Shown in pieces: positions 17,283 through 24,658 of a stretch of DNA of 42,209 nt. The DNA is from Planctomycetaceae bacterium (GTDB lineage: Bacteria > Planctomycetota > Planctomycetia > Planctomycetales > Planctomycetaceae). Positions within the stretch are counted from its first letter, which is position 1. Every line of letters starts with the position of its first letter. The notes under the pieces are model-generated. The model saw nothing but the letters and a program-made list of their open reading frames with translations, made no database searches and was not told the origin of the DNA. The DNA lies in assembly GCA_029259815.1 (NCBI GenBank), contig JAJDEJ010000185.1, positions 1-42,209 on the forward strand. The letters are read 5' to 3'. The position numbers were made by a program, and so were the translations under genes.

Positions 17283-18692
17283 ATGACTGAAGTGCTCGCA
17301 GACGAACAAAGTTCGGCTACTCCGGCTGAGACGGAGTCGTTCCGTCCGCCGCCTCGTGGTTTCGCCTCCATGATGGGAGCGATTGGCCCGGGGATTGTCG
17401 TCACCGGTTCCGTGATCGGATCGGGAGAGCTGATCAACACCCCCGTGCAAGCGGCTAGGTTCGGCTTCGTCCTGCTGTGGGCCGTTATCATCTCCTGTGT
17501 CATCAAATCGTTCCTACAGATTGAAATCGGCCGGCATGCCCTCGTCCACAATCGCACGCCGTTTGAGTCCTTTAACGCGCTGCCGGGCTGGAGATGGCGA
17601 GGGACCTCGTGGATAGGCCCTGTGTTTGTACTGGGATCAGTGCTGACGGCTGCGAGTCTTGCCGGCATCCTGCGCGCCACCGGCGGACTGCTGCATTCAT
17701 TTGTTCCACTGGCGAGCGCCGAGGGGAGTTCGGTCGACCTGTGGACGCTCGTCGTCTTTCTCGGAGTGGCGGCACTCCTCTGGCGAGGAACTTATCTCAG
17801 CATCGAGAAGGTCATCACGGCCTTGGTGGGGGTGTTCAGCCTGAGCGTTGTCGTGGGCCTGCTGCTTATTCAGGGGACGGAGTACCGTATCACCGGTCAG
17901 CAGATTCTGTCCGGCCTGACCTTCTCTCTGGGAGAGCAGGACGTGCGATTCGCTGCGATCGCGGTCGTCAGTCTGCTGGGTGCCTTGGGGGCCACCGGCA
18001 ACGAACTGTTCATGTACCCCTACTGGATTTTGGAGAAGGGATACGGACAACACGTCGGCACGTCGAGCGACCCAGGTTGGCTGGATCGCACACGGGGATG
18101 GATTCGCGTGTTGCAGATCGACGTCTTCGTATGCACGGCGTTGGCCACCGTGACAACGCTCGGTTATTTCCTCATCGGTGCAGCAGTCTTTCATGGTAGT
18201 GATCAACGGATCGGCGGCGACGAAATCGTCAATCGGCTTTCAGCCATGTACACCAACACATATGGCGCCTGGTCGAAGAACCTGTTCCTTGTGGGGGCGC
18301 TCTGCACATTGCTTTCCACACTCATTGTAGGCACTGCGGCGTTCGCCAGAATGTGGCGAGACATGTTCGTGAGTCTCGGCTGGTTGTCGGTCGAAAATGA
18401 ACAGGCATCACGCGCCTGCCTGCGGGCTGTGCAGATAACCTATCTCACCGCATTCCTGGCGATCACCCTGTTCGCAGGGAACTCTCCCGAACAACTCGTA
18501 ATCTTTGGCCAATACGTCTCGGGTTTGTTTGGAACGCCCATGTTGATGGTGGTGATCTGTTGGATTGCCTTTCGGACCGACCGGCGAGTTCGCATGGGCT
18601 GGATGACAGCCATCGTGCTCGTGCTCTCAGTCGTAATTCTCGTCACCTGTGTGGTGGGAGTTGTTCTGACCCAGTTCTTGGGAAAGACATAA
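17283..18692 (+). CDS. Nramp-like membrane transporter with non-canonical metal site
   Basis: About eleven hydrophobic segments and the pattern PGIVVTGSVIGSGEL near residues 36-50 place this 469-residue protein in the Nramp superfamily. The canonical TM1 D-P-G-N is replaced by G-S-G-E, and the TM6 M-P-H motif by a G-A-T-G-N-E-L-F region, so ordinary Mn/Fe transport is doubtful. Its place between aldolase and dehydrogenase genes suggests transport of the operon substrate or a co-required ion. I chose the ATG at 17283 (14 bp after the aldolase stop); the frame is open further up but overlaps the aldolase. Confidence 0.85.
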   Translation: MTEVLADEQSSATPAETESFRPPPRGFASMMGAIGPGIVVTGSVIGSGELINTPVQAARFGFVLLWAVIISCVIKSFLQIEIGRHALVHNRTPFESFNALPGWRWRGTSWIGPVFVLGSVLTAASLAGILRATGGLLHSFVPLASAEGSSVDLWTLVVFLGVAALLWRGTYLSIEKVITALVGVFSLSVVVGLLLIQGTEYRITGQQILSGLTFSLGEQDVRFAAIAVVSLLGALGATGNELFMYPYWILEKGYGQHVGTSSDPGWLDRTRGWIRVLQIDVFVCTALATVTTLGYFLIGAAVFHGSDQRIGGDEIVNRLSAMYTNTYGAWSKNLFLVGALCTLLSTLIVGTAAFARMWRDMFVSLGWLSVENEQASRACLRAVQITYLTAFLAITLFAGNSPEQLVIFGQYVSGLFGTPMLMVVICWIAFRTDRRVRMGWMTAIVLVLSVVILVTCVVGVVLTQFLGKT

Positions 18693-18696
18693 CACG

Positions 18697-19791
18697 ATGC
18701 CCAGGTTCGACCACGAAGGACTCAGACGCCTGCTCACAGACATCGGCCGTGCGATCGGCGCGGACGACGACGCAGCCGGCATCGTGGCGCGGCATCTCAT
18801 CAATGCCAATCTTGCGGGTCACGATTCTCACGGCATGATGCGTATCGTGCAGTACGTTCAGGAAATGGAATCCGGAAAGATTGACCCACACGATGCGGCC
18901 CGCGTCCTCGACGAGTGGGATACGGGAGCCGTCATCGATGCTGGTAAGACGTTCGGCCAAGTCGCCTGTCACAACGCCATGCGACTGGCGATCGATAAGG
19001 CGAGGCACTCGGGACTGGCAGCCGTGACGATTCGTAACGCCAACCATTCAGGACGTCTGGGAACTTACGTCGAGATGGCAGCCGAGTCGGGAATGATCGG
19101 CATGGCGATGGCCAACGGCGGCGGGAGCGGTCAGTGGGTCGCACCATTCGGAGGCTGCGAACCGCGTCTCTCGACGAATCCACTCACAATCGGATTGCCG
19201 TCGGGCAAACCGTTCCCCATTGTTCTCGACATGAGCACCAGCATTGCTCCGGAAGGGAAGGTACGAGACTACCTGCAACGCGGAAAGACGCTCCCGGACG
19301 GCTGGCTCGTCGATGCGACTGGCAACCCGACGTGTGATCCCCACCAACTCTATGCGATACCCCCGGGAGCACTGCGACCGTTCGGCGGGCCGGCGGGGCA
19401 CAAAGGATACGGACTGGCGTTCATTGTGGATGCCTTCGCAGGAGCACTCTCACAAGCCGGCTGTCCTCAGGCAGGAGACTTCAGTCCGATGCATCGCACG
19501 GGTCTGTTTATGATGGCCCTTCAGATCGATCGCTTTGCCCCGCTGGCCGAGTTCATTCTCCGCATATCAGAGATGTCGGATTACGTCAAATCGTCACGCC
19601 CCGCAGCCGGTTTTGACCGCGTCCTGATCCCCGGCGAGTTCGAGCACGAACAGCGGCAACAGCGGACCCGAGAAGGGATCGAACTTCCCCAATCCGTCTG
19701 GAATGAGGTTTGTGACATTGTCGAGACGCTGAACCAACGAGCAGATGAGACGGCCATTATCCTCCCTGAATCATCGGAGACGACGTCATGA
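18697..19791 (+). CDS. LDH2-family (malate/L-lactate/ureidoglycolate-type) NAD(P)-dependent oxidoreductase
   Basis: The 364-residue protein shows the hallmarks of the family that is unrelated to classical LDH: GHDSHGMMRI (catalytic His region, residues ~44-48), VTIRNANHSGRLGTY, NPLTIGLPSG and GHKGYGLAFIVDAFAGALS. Members reduce or oxidise 2-hydroxy/2-keto acids, including 2,3-diketogulonate and sugar-acid derivatives. It starts 4 bp after the transporter stop and ends in a 4-bp overlap with the cyclase gene. This suits it to the redox step on the keto-acid intermediate of the operon. Confidence 0.92.
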   Translation: MPRFDHEGLRRLLTDIGRAIGADDDAAGIVARHLINANLAGHDSHGMMRIVQYVQEMESGKIDPHDAARVLDEWDTGAVIDAGKTFGQVACHNAMRLAIDKARHSGLAAVTIRNANHSGRLGTYVEMAAESGMIGMAMANGGGSGQWVAPFGGCEPRLSTNPLTIGLPSGKPFPIVLDMSTSIAPEGKVRDYLQRGKTLPDGWLVDATGNPTCDPHQLYAIPPGALRPFGGPAGHKGYGLAFIVDAFAGALSQAGCPQAGDFSPMHRTGLFMMALQIDRFAPLAEFILRISEMSDYVKSSRPAAGFDRVLIPGEFEHEQRQQRTREGIELPQSVWNEVCDIVETLNQRADETAIILPESSETTS

Positions 19792-20828
19792 GATCACAAC
19801 GCACGCGTTTGGCTTTGATCACACTTGGCACCGCCTTAACGGTGTTTCTTACACGACCGGCTGAAGAGAAGATCGGCATGCTACTTTCTGCCGAGAGGCC
19901 ATCACAAGGCGGCGGAGACGACACGGCTGCACAGGAGACTCCGATCGGCCCGCGTTGGTGGCCCTCCAAGTGGGGAGCCGACGACCAGCGCGGCGCTGCA
20001 AATCTCATGTCGCCCGACAAAGTGCTGCAAGCGACTGAGTTGATCAAGGACGGACGTGTCTATCAGTTGGGCCGCGTTTACGAGCGGGACATGCCCACGT
20101 TTCCTCACCGAACATTCCGACTCACCATTCCGGCATTCCGTGCGCCTCCACGCGGAAGCAACCAGCAAATTGGGCGTGATGAGTTCTTCGTCGGTGAGAT
20201 CGGCCAGATGGGGACCCAGTTCGACGGACTCGGACACGTCGGTGTGCGACTCCGCGACGGGGATACCTGGTACAACGGCTTGAAGTCCGCAGAGATCGAA
20301 GACGCCTACGGGCTCAAGAAGCTGGGCATCGAAAACGCCGGGCCGTTCTTTACCCGTGGTGTTCTCATCGACGTGGTCGCCCATCGCAAGGCCGACCGTC
20401 TGCCGGTGGGATATGAGATCACGCTCGACGATCTTCATGGAGCTCTGGAGCTCCAACAGACCACCATTACGCCCGGCGACGTGGTGCTCCTGCGCACGGG
20501 GCACAGCAAGTTATGGATCAAGGACAACGAGACGTACAACTCGGGCGAGCCGGGGATTGGACTCGAAGCTGCGAAGTGGCTCATCGAACAGAACGTGGCG
20601 ATTGTCGGAGCCGACAACTGGGGCATCGAAGTTGATCCGCCCTCGAACGGCGACCGCCCGATTGAGGTGCATTAATGGATGATCACCAAAAACGGCATCT
20701 ACTTCCTCGAAAACCTTGACTTGGAGGAACTGGCAGCCGCCGGGGTACACGAGTTCGCATTCATCTTCGCCCCGCTCCGCCTCAAGGGTGCGACAGGGTC
20801 CCCCGGCAACCCCATCGCTGTTCGATAA
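19788..20828 (+). pseudogene. Cyclase-family (kynurenine formamidase-like) hydrolase split by one in-frame UAA
   Basis: The first 295 codons contain the cyclase signature G-Q-M-G-T-Q-F-D-G-L-G-H-V-G and DVVLLRTGHSKLW, and end ..DRPIEVH. After TAA at 20673-20675 the same frame continues for 50 codons with family-like C-terminus (WMITKNGIYFLENLDLEEL, HEFAFIFAPLRLKGATGSP) to TAA at 20826. CAA (Gln) to TAA is the simplest explanation. The N-terminus (residues 8-22 hydrophobic) could be an export signal. Family members hydrolyse amides or lactones. It is translated in overlap with the LDH2 gene. A sequencing error or low readthrough cannot be excluded. Confidence 0.85.
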
Positions 20829-20856
20829 CCTGCACCCTGCATATTCAACGTCAGTG

Positions 20857-20881
20857 CTAAATAACCGAGCCTGATTTTGGG
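20857..20881 (+). repeat. IS630 left terminal inverted repeat
   Basis: It begins CTAAATAACCGAGCCTGATT and pairs with the reverse complement of 23105-23129 at 23 of 25 positions. Confidence 0.85.
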
Positions 20882-20890
20882 ACAGTCTTC

Positions 20891-21386
20891 TCAGGCTGCG
20901 ATGGTTGTGTGCGGGATGTCTGTGTTGTGTTGTTTCAGATAGTGCCGGACGTTTTTCATCAGGCCGTTCATGTCGCCGCAGGTGTGGTTGCGAGTGACGG
21001 CGGCGTGCAGATCGCGCCATGTCCGCTCGATACGGTTGTGAGCGGGACAGTACGGCGGCAGGAAATGCAGTCGCTGGCCCTGCTCGGTGGCCAGTGAGAC
21101 TTCGACCTGTTGGGTCCCATGTCTGTTCATCAAGTTTGCGGTCTTCGTTCTCTTCCCGACGATCGACCAGACCCGCTTCGCCGACCTCGCGAAATCGCTG
21201 AGCGATCCGATAGACGCTCGAACGGGCGACTTTCAGACGGCGGGCCGTCTCGGTGGGGGTGATGCCGTCATAAAGATTCAGGATGATCAAATACCGCGTC
21301 TTCAACTCGGCCTTTTGGCAGGATCGTGCGACGTTCAACAACCGCTTCTTGGCGCTGGGGTGCAGCTTGGGGATAATTCCTTCCAT
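20891..21386 (-). pseudogene. IS630-family transposase, internal deletion and frameshift
   Basis: The first ~85 codons encode the helix-turn-helix part (YDGITPTETARRLKVARSSV, then GLVDRREENEDRKLDE). The frame then changes, and a second frame down to 20891 gives the end of the DDE domain (HFLPPYCPAHNRIERTWRD, catalytic Glu region). The segment with the first two catalytic Asp residues is missing, so it cannot be active. In the first frame the ORF runs on into the cyclase gene on the opposite strand as a meaningless tail. Confidence 0.85.
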
Positions 21387-21440
21387 GGGAATTTCCTCCT
21401 GGGGGTCGAGTGTCCAAACTCAAACAGTGACTCCAGGTTA

Positions 21441-21448
21441 GGAAATCC
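21441..21448. repeat. IS66 target site duplication, left copy
   Basis: GGAAATCC, repeated exactly and in the same orientation at 23072-23079. Eight bp is the IS66 family's typical duplication length. Confidence 0.9.
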
Positions 21449-21474
21449 GTAACACGTTACTTATCTGGAGTTAG
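21449..21474 (+). repeat. IS66 left terminal inverted repeat
   Basis: It begins GTAACACGTTACTTATCTGG and matches the reverse complement of 23046-23071 at 21 of 26 positions. Confidence 0.85.
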
Positions 21475-21536
21475 TCTGGACGAAATGGTTGAGTTTTGTA
21501 TGACATTGTCGGGGATCAGACGGCTGGGACGCCGGG

Positions 21537-23063
21537 ATGAATACGACAAGGGACATTTCTGTTGGGCCGAATCTCACCAACGAGGAGGCGGAGCGGATTT
21601 GGTCGCTAGGCAAGGCGGCGGTCATCTTTGCGCTGCTCGAACAAGCGAAGATGCTCCGAGAGCTGCAGGTGGGAATGCCGGGCGATGTGACGTCGGCCAC
21701 TCCCTCCTCCGGTGTGCCGACCTCTCAGAAGCTCCCGCCCAAGTCGCGTCCGAAGAAGCCGGGGAAGAAGTCGGGTCAGCCCGGTCGACTCAGGCCCACG
21801 CCGCCCGAGTTCGACGACACGCAGGAGCATCGAGCCGCATGCTGTCCAGACTGCGGCGGCCCGCTCAACCGCTGCTCCGAAACACGCGAGCGGTTCGTCG
21901 AGGACATTCCCGAAGACCTCCAACCCACGGTGACGCGGCACGTCATTCGTCGCGACTGGTGCTCGGCTTGCCAGAAGCATGTCGAAGGCCGGGTGACCGA
22001 GGCGTTGCCGGGATCGCAACTGGGCAACTGCATGCTCGTGCTCTCGGCGTGGATGCCCAGAGTGACGTCACAGGGGGCGCTCGGCAACACGCTCGCGCAG
22101 GTGGCCTCGGTGCTGGATCATCACCTGCGGATGACCATCAGCGAGACCGGATTGCTGGCCATGTGGCACCGTCTGGCCGACGTGCTCTGGGATTGGTACG
22201 AACAGATTCGCGCAGAGGCGCTCACCGCGGGCGTGCTGCACGGGGACGAAAGCGGCTGGCGGGTGAATGGAAAAACGGACTGGTTGTGATGTTTTTGCAC
22301 CGACGATCTGACCTTTGACATGATCGACCGCTCGCGCGGCCGGCAGTGCCGGTTTGTTTTGTGTGGGAAGGATTCACTTCTGGGGCAATGTTCCACAACT
22401 CGTCAGCGTTCCAAACAAACCGCCCGTGGCGGATGGCGCTGAAGGAGTTCTTCACCGAACAGTTCCACGGCACGTTGGTGACCGACTTTTGAGGGGTCGA
22501 CCACGCGGTCACGAGTGGTGCTGCGCAGAAGTGCCTGGCGCATCTGCTGCGCGAACTCAAACACACCCAGAAGTACAAATCGCCCGGCGATCAGTGGCCG
22601 GCGTTTCGCAAGCAACGGAAGCGATAGATCCGCGATGCGATCCGTCTCCGCCAGGCGCACGGGGAGTTGTCCGCCCCGACGTTCGCCTCGCGCCGGGATC
22701 GTCTGCACACCCGGCTCGACAGGCTGATCGCCACCGAGTGGCAGGACAAACACGGTCGCCGTCTGGTCAAACGGCTCCGGCGGCATCGCGGCGAATTGCT
22801 GACGTTTCTGGATCAACTCGATGTTCCCTTCGACAACAATCATGCGGAGCGGGAAATCCGACCGGCCATCATCATGCTCAAAAACAACTTCGGCAACCGC
22901 TCCGAGCGCGGCGTGCTCACTCAGGAAGTGCTGATGACGGTCCTCCGTACTTTGAAAACAACGCGGCCACCAATCCCTCGACACCCTGCTGTCCGCGCTG
23001 ACGACTTACTTCCAAACGAGTCAACTCCCACCCCTCCCACAAAAACTCACTCCAGATGAGTGA
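21537..23063 (+). pseudogene. IS66-family transposase, multiply disrupted
   Basis: The N-terminus has the leucine-rich helix, the basic linker (KSRPKKPGKKSGQPGR), the zinc-finger-like CCPDCGGPL..C..C region and the start of the DDE domain (GVLHGDESGW). Disruptions are: TGA at 22287-22289 and TGA at 22490-22492, both at positions normally Trp; TAG at 22625-22627; a ~95-bp insertion (22341-22435); and a frameshift near 22960. The catalytic Glu region survives (FDNNHAEREIRPAIIMLKNNFG). The original C-terminus (QKLTPDE) is recoverable in another frame and ends at 23063. Confidence 0.9.
22341..22435. repeat. Short hairpin-forming insertion inside the IS66 transposase
   Basis: It interrupts the transposase between codons for DRSRG and ALKEFF. 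Its ends contain CCGGTTTGTTTTG and CCAAACAAACCG, an imperfect inverted repeat, and inner TGTGGGAA/TTCCACA can also pair. The length (95 bp, 3n+2) explains the frame change between the flanking transposase parts. The exact boundaries are approximate. Confidence 0.6.
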
Positions 23064-23071
23064 GGTGGTAC
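23046..23071 (-). repeat. IS66 right terminal inverted repeat
   Basis: Read on the minus strand it begins GTACCACCTCACTCATCTGG. It includes the last codons of the transposase. Confidence 0.85.
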
Positions 23072-23079
23072 GGAAATCC
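23072..23079. repeat. IS66 target site duplication, right copy
   Basis: GGAAATCC, identical to 21441-21448. Confidence 0.9.
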
Positions 23080-23104
23080 CAACTTCTCTTTGCCATCCAA
23101 TCGC

Positions 23105-23129
23105 CCCAGAATCAGGCTCGGCTATTTAG
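23105..23129 (-). repeat. IS630 right terminal inverted repeat
   Basis: Reverse complement of the sequence at 20857-20881, differing at two positions. It lies 26 bp outside the IS66 target duplication, which shows the nesting. Confidence 0.85.
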
Positions 23130-23544
23130 ATGTATGGAGGCCGCCCCGCGAGATGCGGTGTTGCCATATGACCAAGGCGGATCAGCATAAACCGTTGGAA
23201 ATGTCCGACCTTCATCAATCAACTGCTGAAGCAGCCGAACTGTTCCGCCGACCAAGTTCGGCTCGGCTCTCACGGCTTAGCCCTCCCAGCATCTTGTTGG
23301 GAGAAGGCGCATTCGATCAGTGTTAGAATTGCCTCTTGAATGTGTGGTTTGAGATGAGGCCAAGCGTCTGTAATGTGTCGAGCCGAGGAGTTCGATGCAC
23401 CCTCGCATGAGTGCGAATCACTGTCACTTGGTGCCGATTAACGTCCATCGCTGTCGGTAGAATGCAGCGCATTTGCAGCCACGGACTCAGGCGATTGACG
23501 TAAGCCGTTTGCATCCCCATGCTTGAATGCAGTCGGGAGACGCA
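23130..23544. other. Gene-free stretch between the IS630 end and the att-like scar
   Basis: Frames up to ~80 codons exist on both strands without recognisable domains or start signals. A complete tRNA or tmRNA was looked for upstream of the 3' fragment and not found. It may be decayed element DNA. Confidence 0.4.
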
Positions 23545-23564
23545 TTCGATTCCCGCCGCCTCCA
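23545..23564 (+). other. tmRNA/tRNA 3'-end fragment, att-like site
   Basis: The sequence reads as a T-loop (TTCGATT), the 3' strand of a T-stem (CCCGC), a 7-nt acceptor 3' strand (CGCCTCC) and discriminator A. U at position 70 plus A73 fits the alanine identity of tmRNA or tRNA-Ala; the string resembles many bacterial ssrA 3' ends. Upstream bases do not complete the T-stem or acceptor, so only the 3' ~20 nt is present. This is what integration into an RNA gene leaves at one element boundary. An integrase remnant lies 130 bp away. Confidence 0.6.
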
Positions 23565-23569
23565 TTTTG

Positions 23570-23607
23570 CACCGACTGTGTCAAACGGTGACAGTCGGTG
23601 TTTTTTT
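23570..23607 (+). terminator. Rho-independent terminator behind the RNA-gene fragment
   Basis: A perfect 10-bp stem (CACCGACTGT / ACAGTCGGTG) with an 11-nt loop is followed by seven T residues. It starts 5 bp after the tmRNA/tRNA 3' fragment and is probably the original terminator of that RNA gene, separated from the gene body. Confidence 0.9.
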
Positions 23608-23696
23608 GTGCCGATCCCTGCCACTCATCAGGGGTTGCGTCTTGGTTACATGCAGCTGCCCCAGCATGAGTTGTGTCACCAGATGTCAGGTTGTGA

Positions 23697-24197
23697 CTAC
23701 CAGCCTGCTCCGAAGTGCAGCCAACTCTCGCTCGCGAGCAGGTGAGAAAGGGCCTTGGCTTGGTCTTCGGTACCGATGTGGGCGTACTTCATTGTCATCC
23801 GCACATCGGTGTGCCGGGCCAGTTCTTTGGTCTCGGTCAACATGGCCCCATTCCGTAACAGTTCGGTGATGTGCGTGTGCCGACCAGCTGCATGGAAGTC
23901 GGCCACTCGTCCCTGCTCATCTCGTTATGGGATGCCCACCCGTTCCAAATCTTTCCTGACCATCAGTCAGGTCCGCCGCCTGGCCAGATACGGGAAGAGG
24001 TGGTCGTCCGCTGCAAGCCCCCCTATCCACTGTGGCAGCACAGCCACCAGTTCGGTATGCAACGGAAGCGCATCCTTGCGTCGATGATTGGCGCACGCAG
24101 CCTGAACCGTAATGGTCGGTGGTATGGATTTCAGGTCGAAGCTGAGCGGCGTGAGGCTGCCAATCTCCTTTCGTCGCAGACCAGTCAAATATGACAT
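23697..24197 (-). pseudogene. Tyrosine recombinase/integrase remnant (catalytic domain)
   Basis: One frame reads through two stops. It starts with SYLTGLRRKEIGSL (first catalytic Arg), continues to ADDHLFPYLARRRT, then TGA (23967-23969), LMVRKDLERVGIP, TAA (23925-23927), RDEQGRVADFHAAGRHTHI (the H-x-x-R-H region with one extra residue) and LARHTDVRMTMKYAHI (nucleophile Tyr). The TGA and TAA most likely replace Trp and Tyr codons. The N-terminal core-binding domain is not visible; a stop also lies just upstream in frame. It sits next to the att-like fragment, as integrases of RNA-gene-targeted elements do. Confidence 0.85.
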
Positions 24198-24534
24198 CTT
24201 ATAGATGCGACCCGTTGTTCTCCTTCAGAGCATTGGATAGACACACTGCTCTCACGGGCCGATTTCAGCAGCGGTCGATCGCAAAGGCGTTCAGTCTGTG
24301 CTTACCTGGATTACGTGTCATTGATCCAACCTGTCTCGGAAAGCCTGAGCTGTTGACATCTGAAACACTTACTTGAACATTGGTATTGGTACCGTCCCTG
24401 GAGGCAGATCAGAGCCTGCCTGTTGAAAAAAGGCGATCAAGGACATTCCCCCAAACACACCGATTTTGACGAGGCCATCCACTACGAATCATCTCAGCCA
24501 GGATGTGCACGCGGAAGTCGAAGTGTGCAGCGAG
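24198..24534. other. Intergenic stretch, nothing supported
   Basis: Probably the decayed 5' part of the integrase gene plus the upstream flank of the response regulator. No RNA gene or credible ORF. Confidence 0.35.
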
Positions 24535-24558
24535 CGTGCAAATACGCACGTTTGCACG
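24535..24558. promoter_or_regulatory. Dyad, candidate activator-binding (UAS) site
   Basis: A perfect inverted repeat, CGTGCAAA-N8-TTTGCACG, lies 32 bp upstream of a sigma-54-like promoter and ~100 bp before the response regulator gene. NtrC-type activators bind TGCA-containing dyads upstream of their promoters. Binding by this regulator is inference. Confidence 0.6.
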
Positions 24559-24589
24559 CACTGTGAGGTCAGTGCTGGAGCGTGGCGAC

Positions 24590-24605
24590 CGGCATCGTCT
24601 TTGCA
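24590..24605 (+). promoter_or_regulatory. Sigma-54-type promoter candidate ahead of the response regulator
   Basis: CGGCATCGTCTTTGCA keeps the required GG-N10-GC spacing and the TTGCA -12 box; it departs from consensus TGGCAYRNNNNTTGCW at two positions. The ATG of the regulator lies 54 bp downstream. Together with the dyad it suggests autoregulation. Confidence 0.55.
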
Positions 24606-24658
24606 CCGTGAGCGTCGGCAGCTATCACCATCGGCAACCAAGACATGGGAGGCGTACG

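Larger units (their letters stand above)
21449..23071 (+). mobile_element. IS66-family insertion sequence (tnpC-only type), decayed
   Basis: The 1623-bp element is defined exactly by imperfect 26-bp terminal inverted repeats and an 8-bp target duplication (GGAAATCC). It carries only a transposase (tnpC-like) gene and lacks tnpA and tnpB, as in the ISBst12-type branch. It inserted into the upstream leader of the IS630 transposase and is therefore younger. The target duplication is intact although the transposase is decayed. Confidence 0.92.
20857..23129 (-). mobile_element. IS630-family element, internally deleted, with IS66 nested inside
   Basis: The ends are 25-bp inverted repeats with 23 matches, bordered by TA-containing sequence as expected for IS630 targets. 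Between them lie a deleted IS630 transposase (minus strand) and a complete IS66-type insertion. Subtracting the IS66 and one target copy leaves about 640 bp, well short of a ~1.1 kb IS630. The element begins 28 bp after the end of the cyclase frame. Confidence 0.8.

Noticed and set aside
21387-21440. IS630 right end at the TA of 21439-21440
   Set aside because: Partial similarity to the left end exists here, but the sequence at 23105-23129 matches the left end at 23 of 25 positions. That makes the nested arrangement the better solution.
23150-23564. Complete tmRNA (ssrA) or tRNA gene ending at 23564
   Set aside because: No matching 5' acceptor strand, no T-stem partner and no tag-peptide frame upstream; only the 3' ~20 nt is present.
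23323-23565. 80-codon minus-strand frame
   Set aside because: It has no recognisable domain or ribosome-binding site, and overlaps the RNA-gene fragment.
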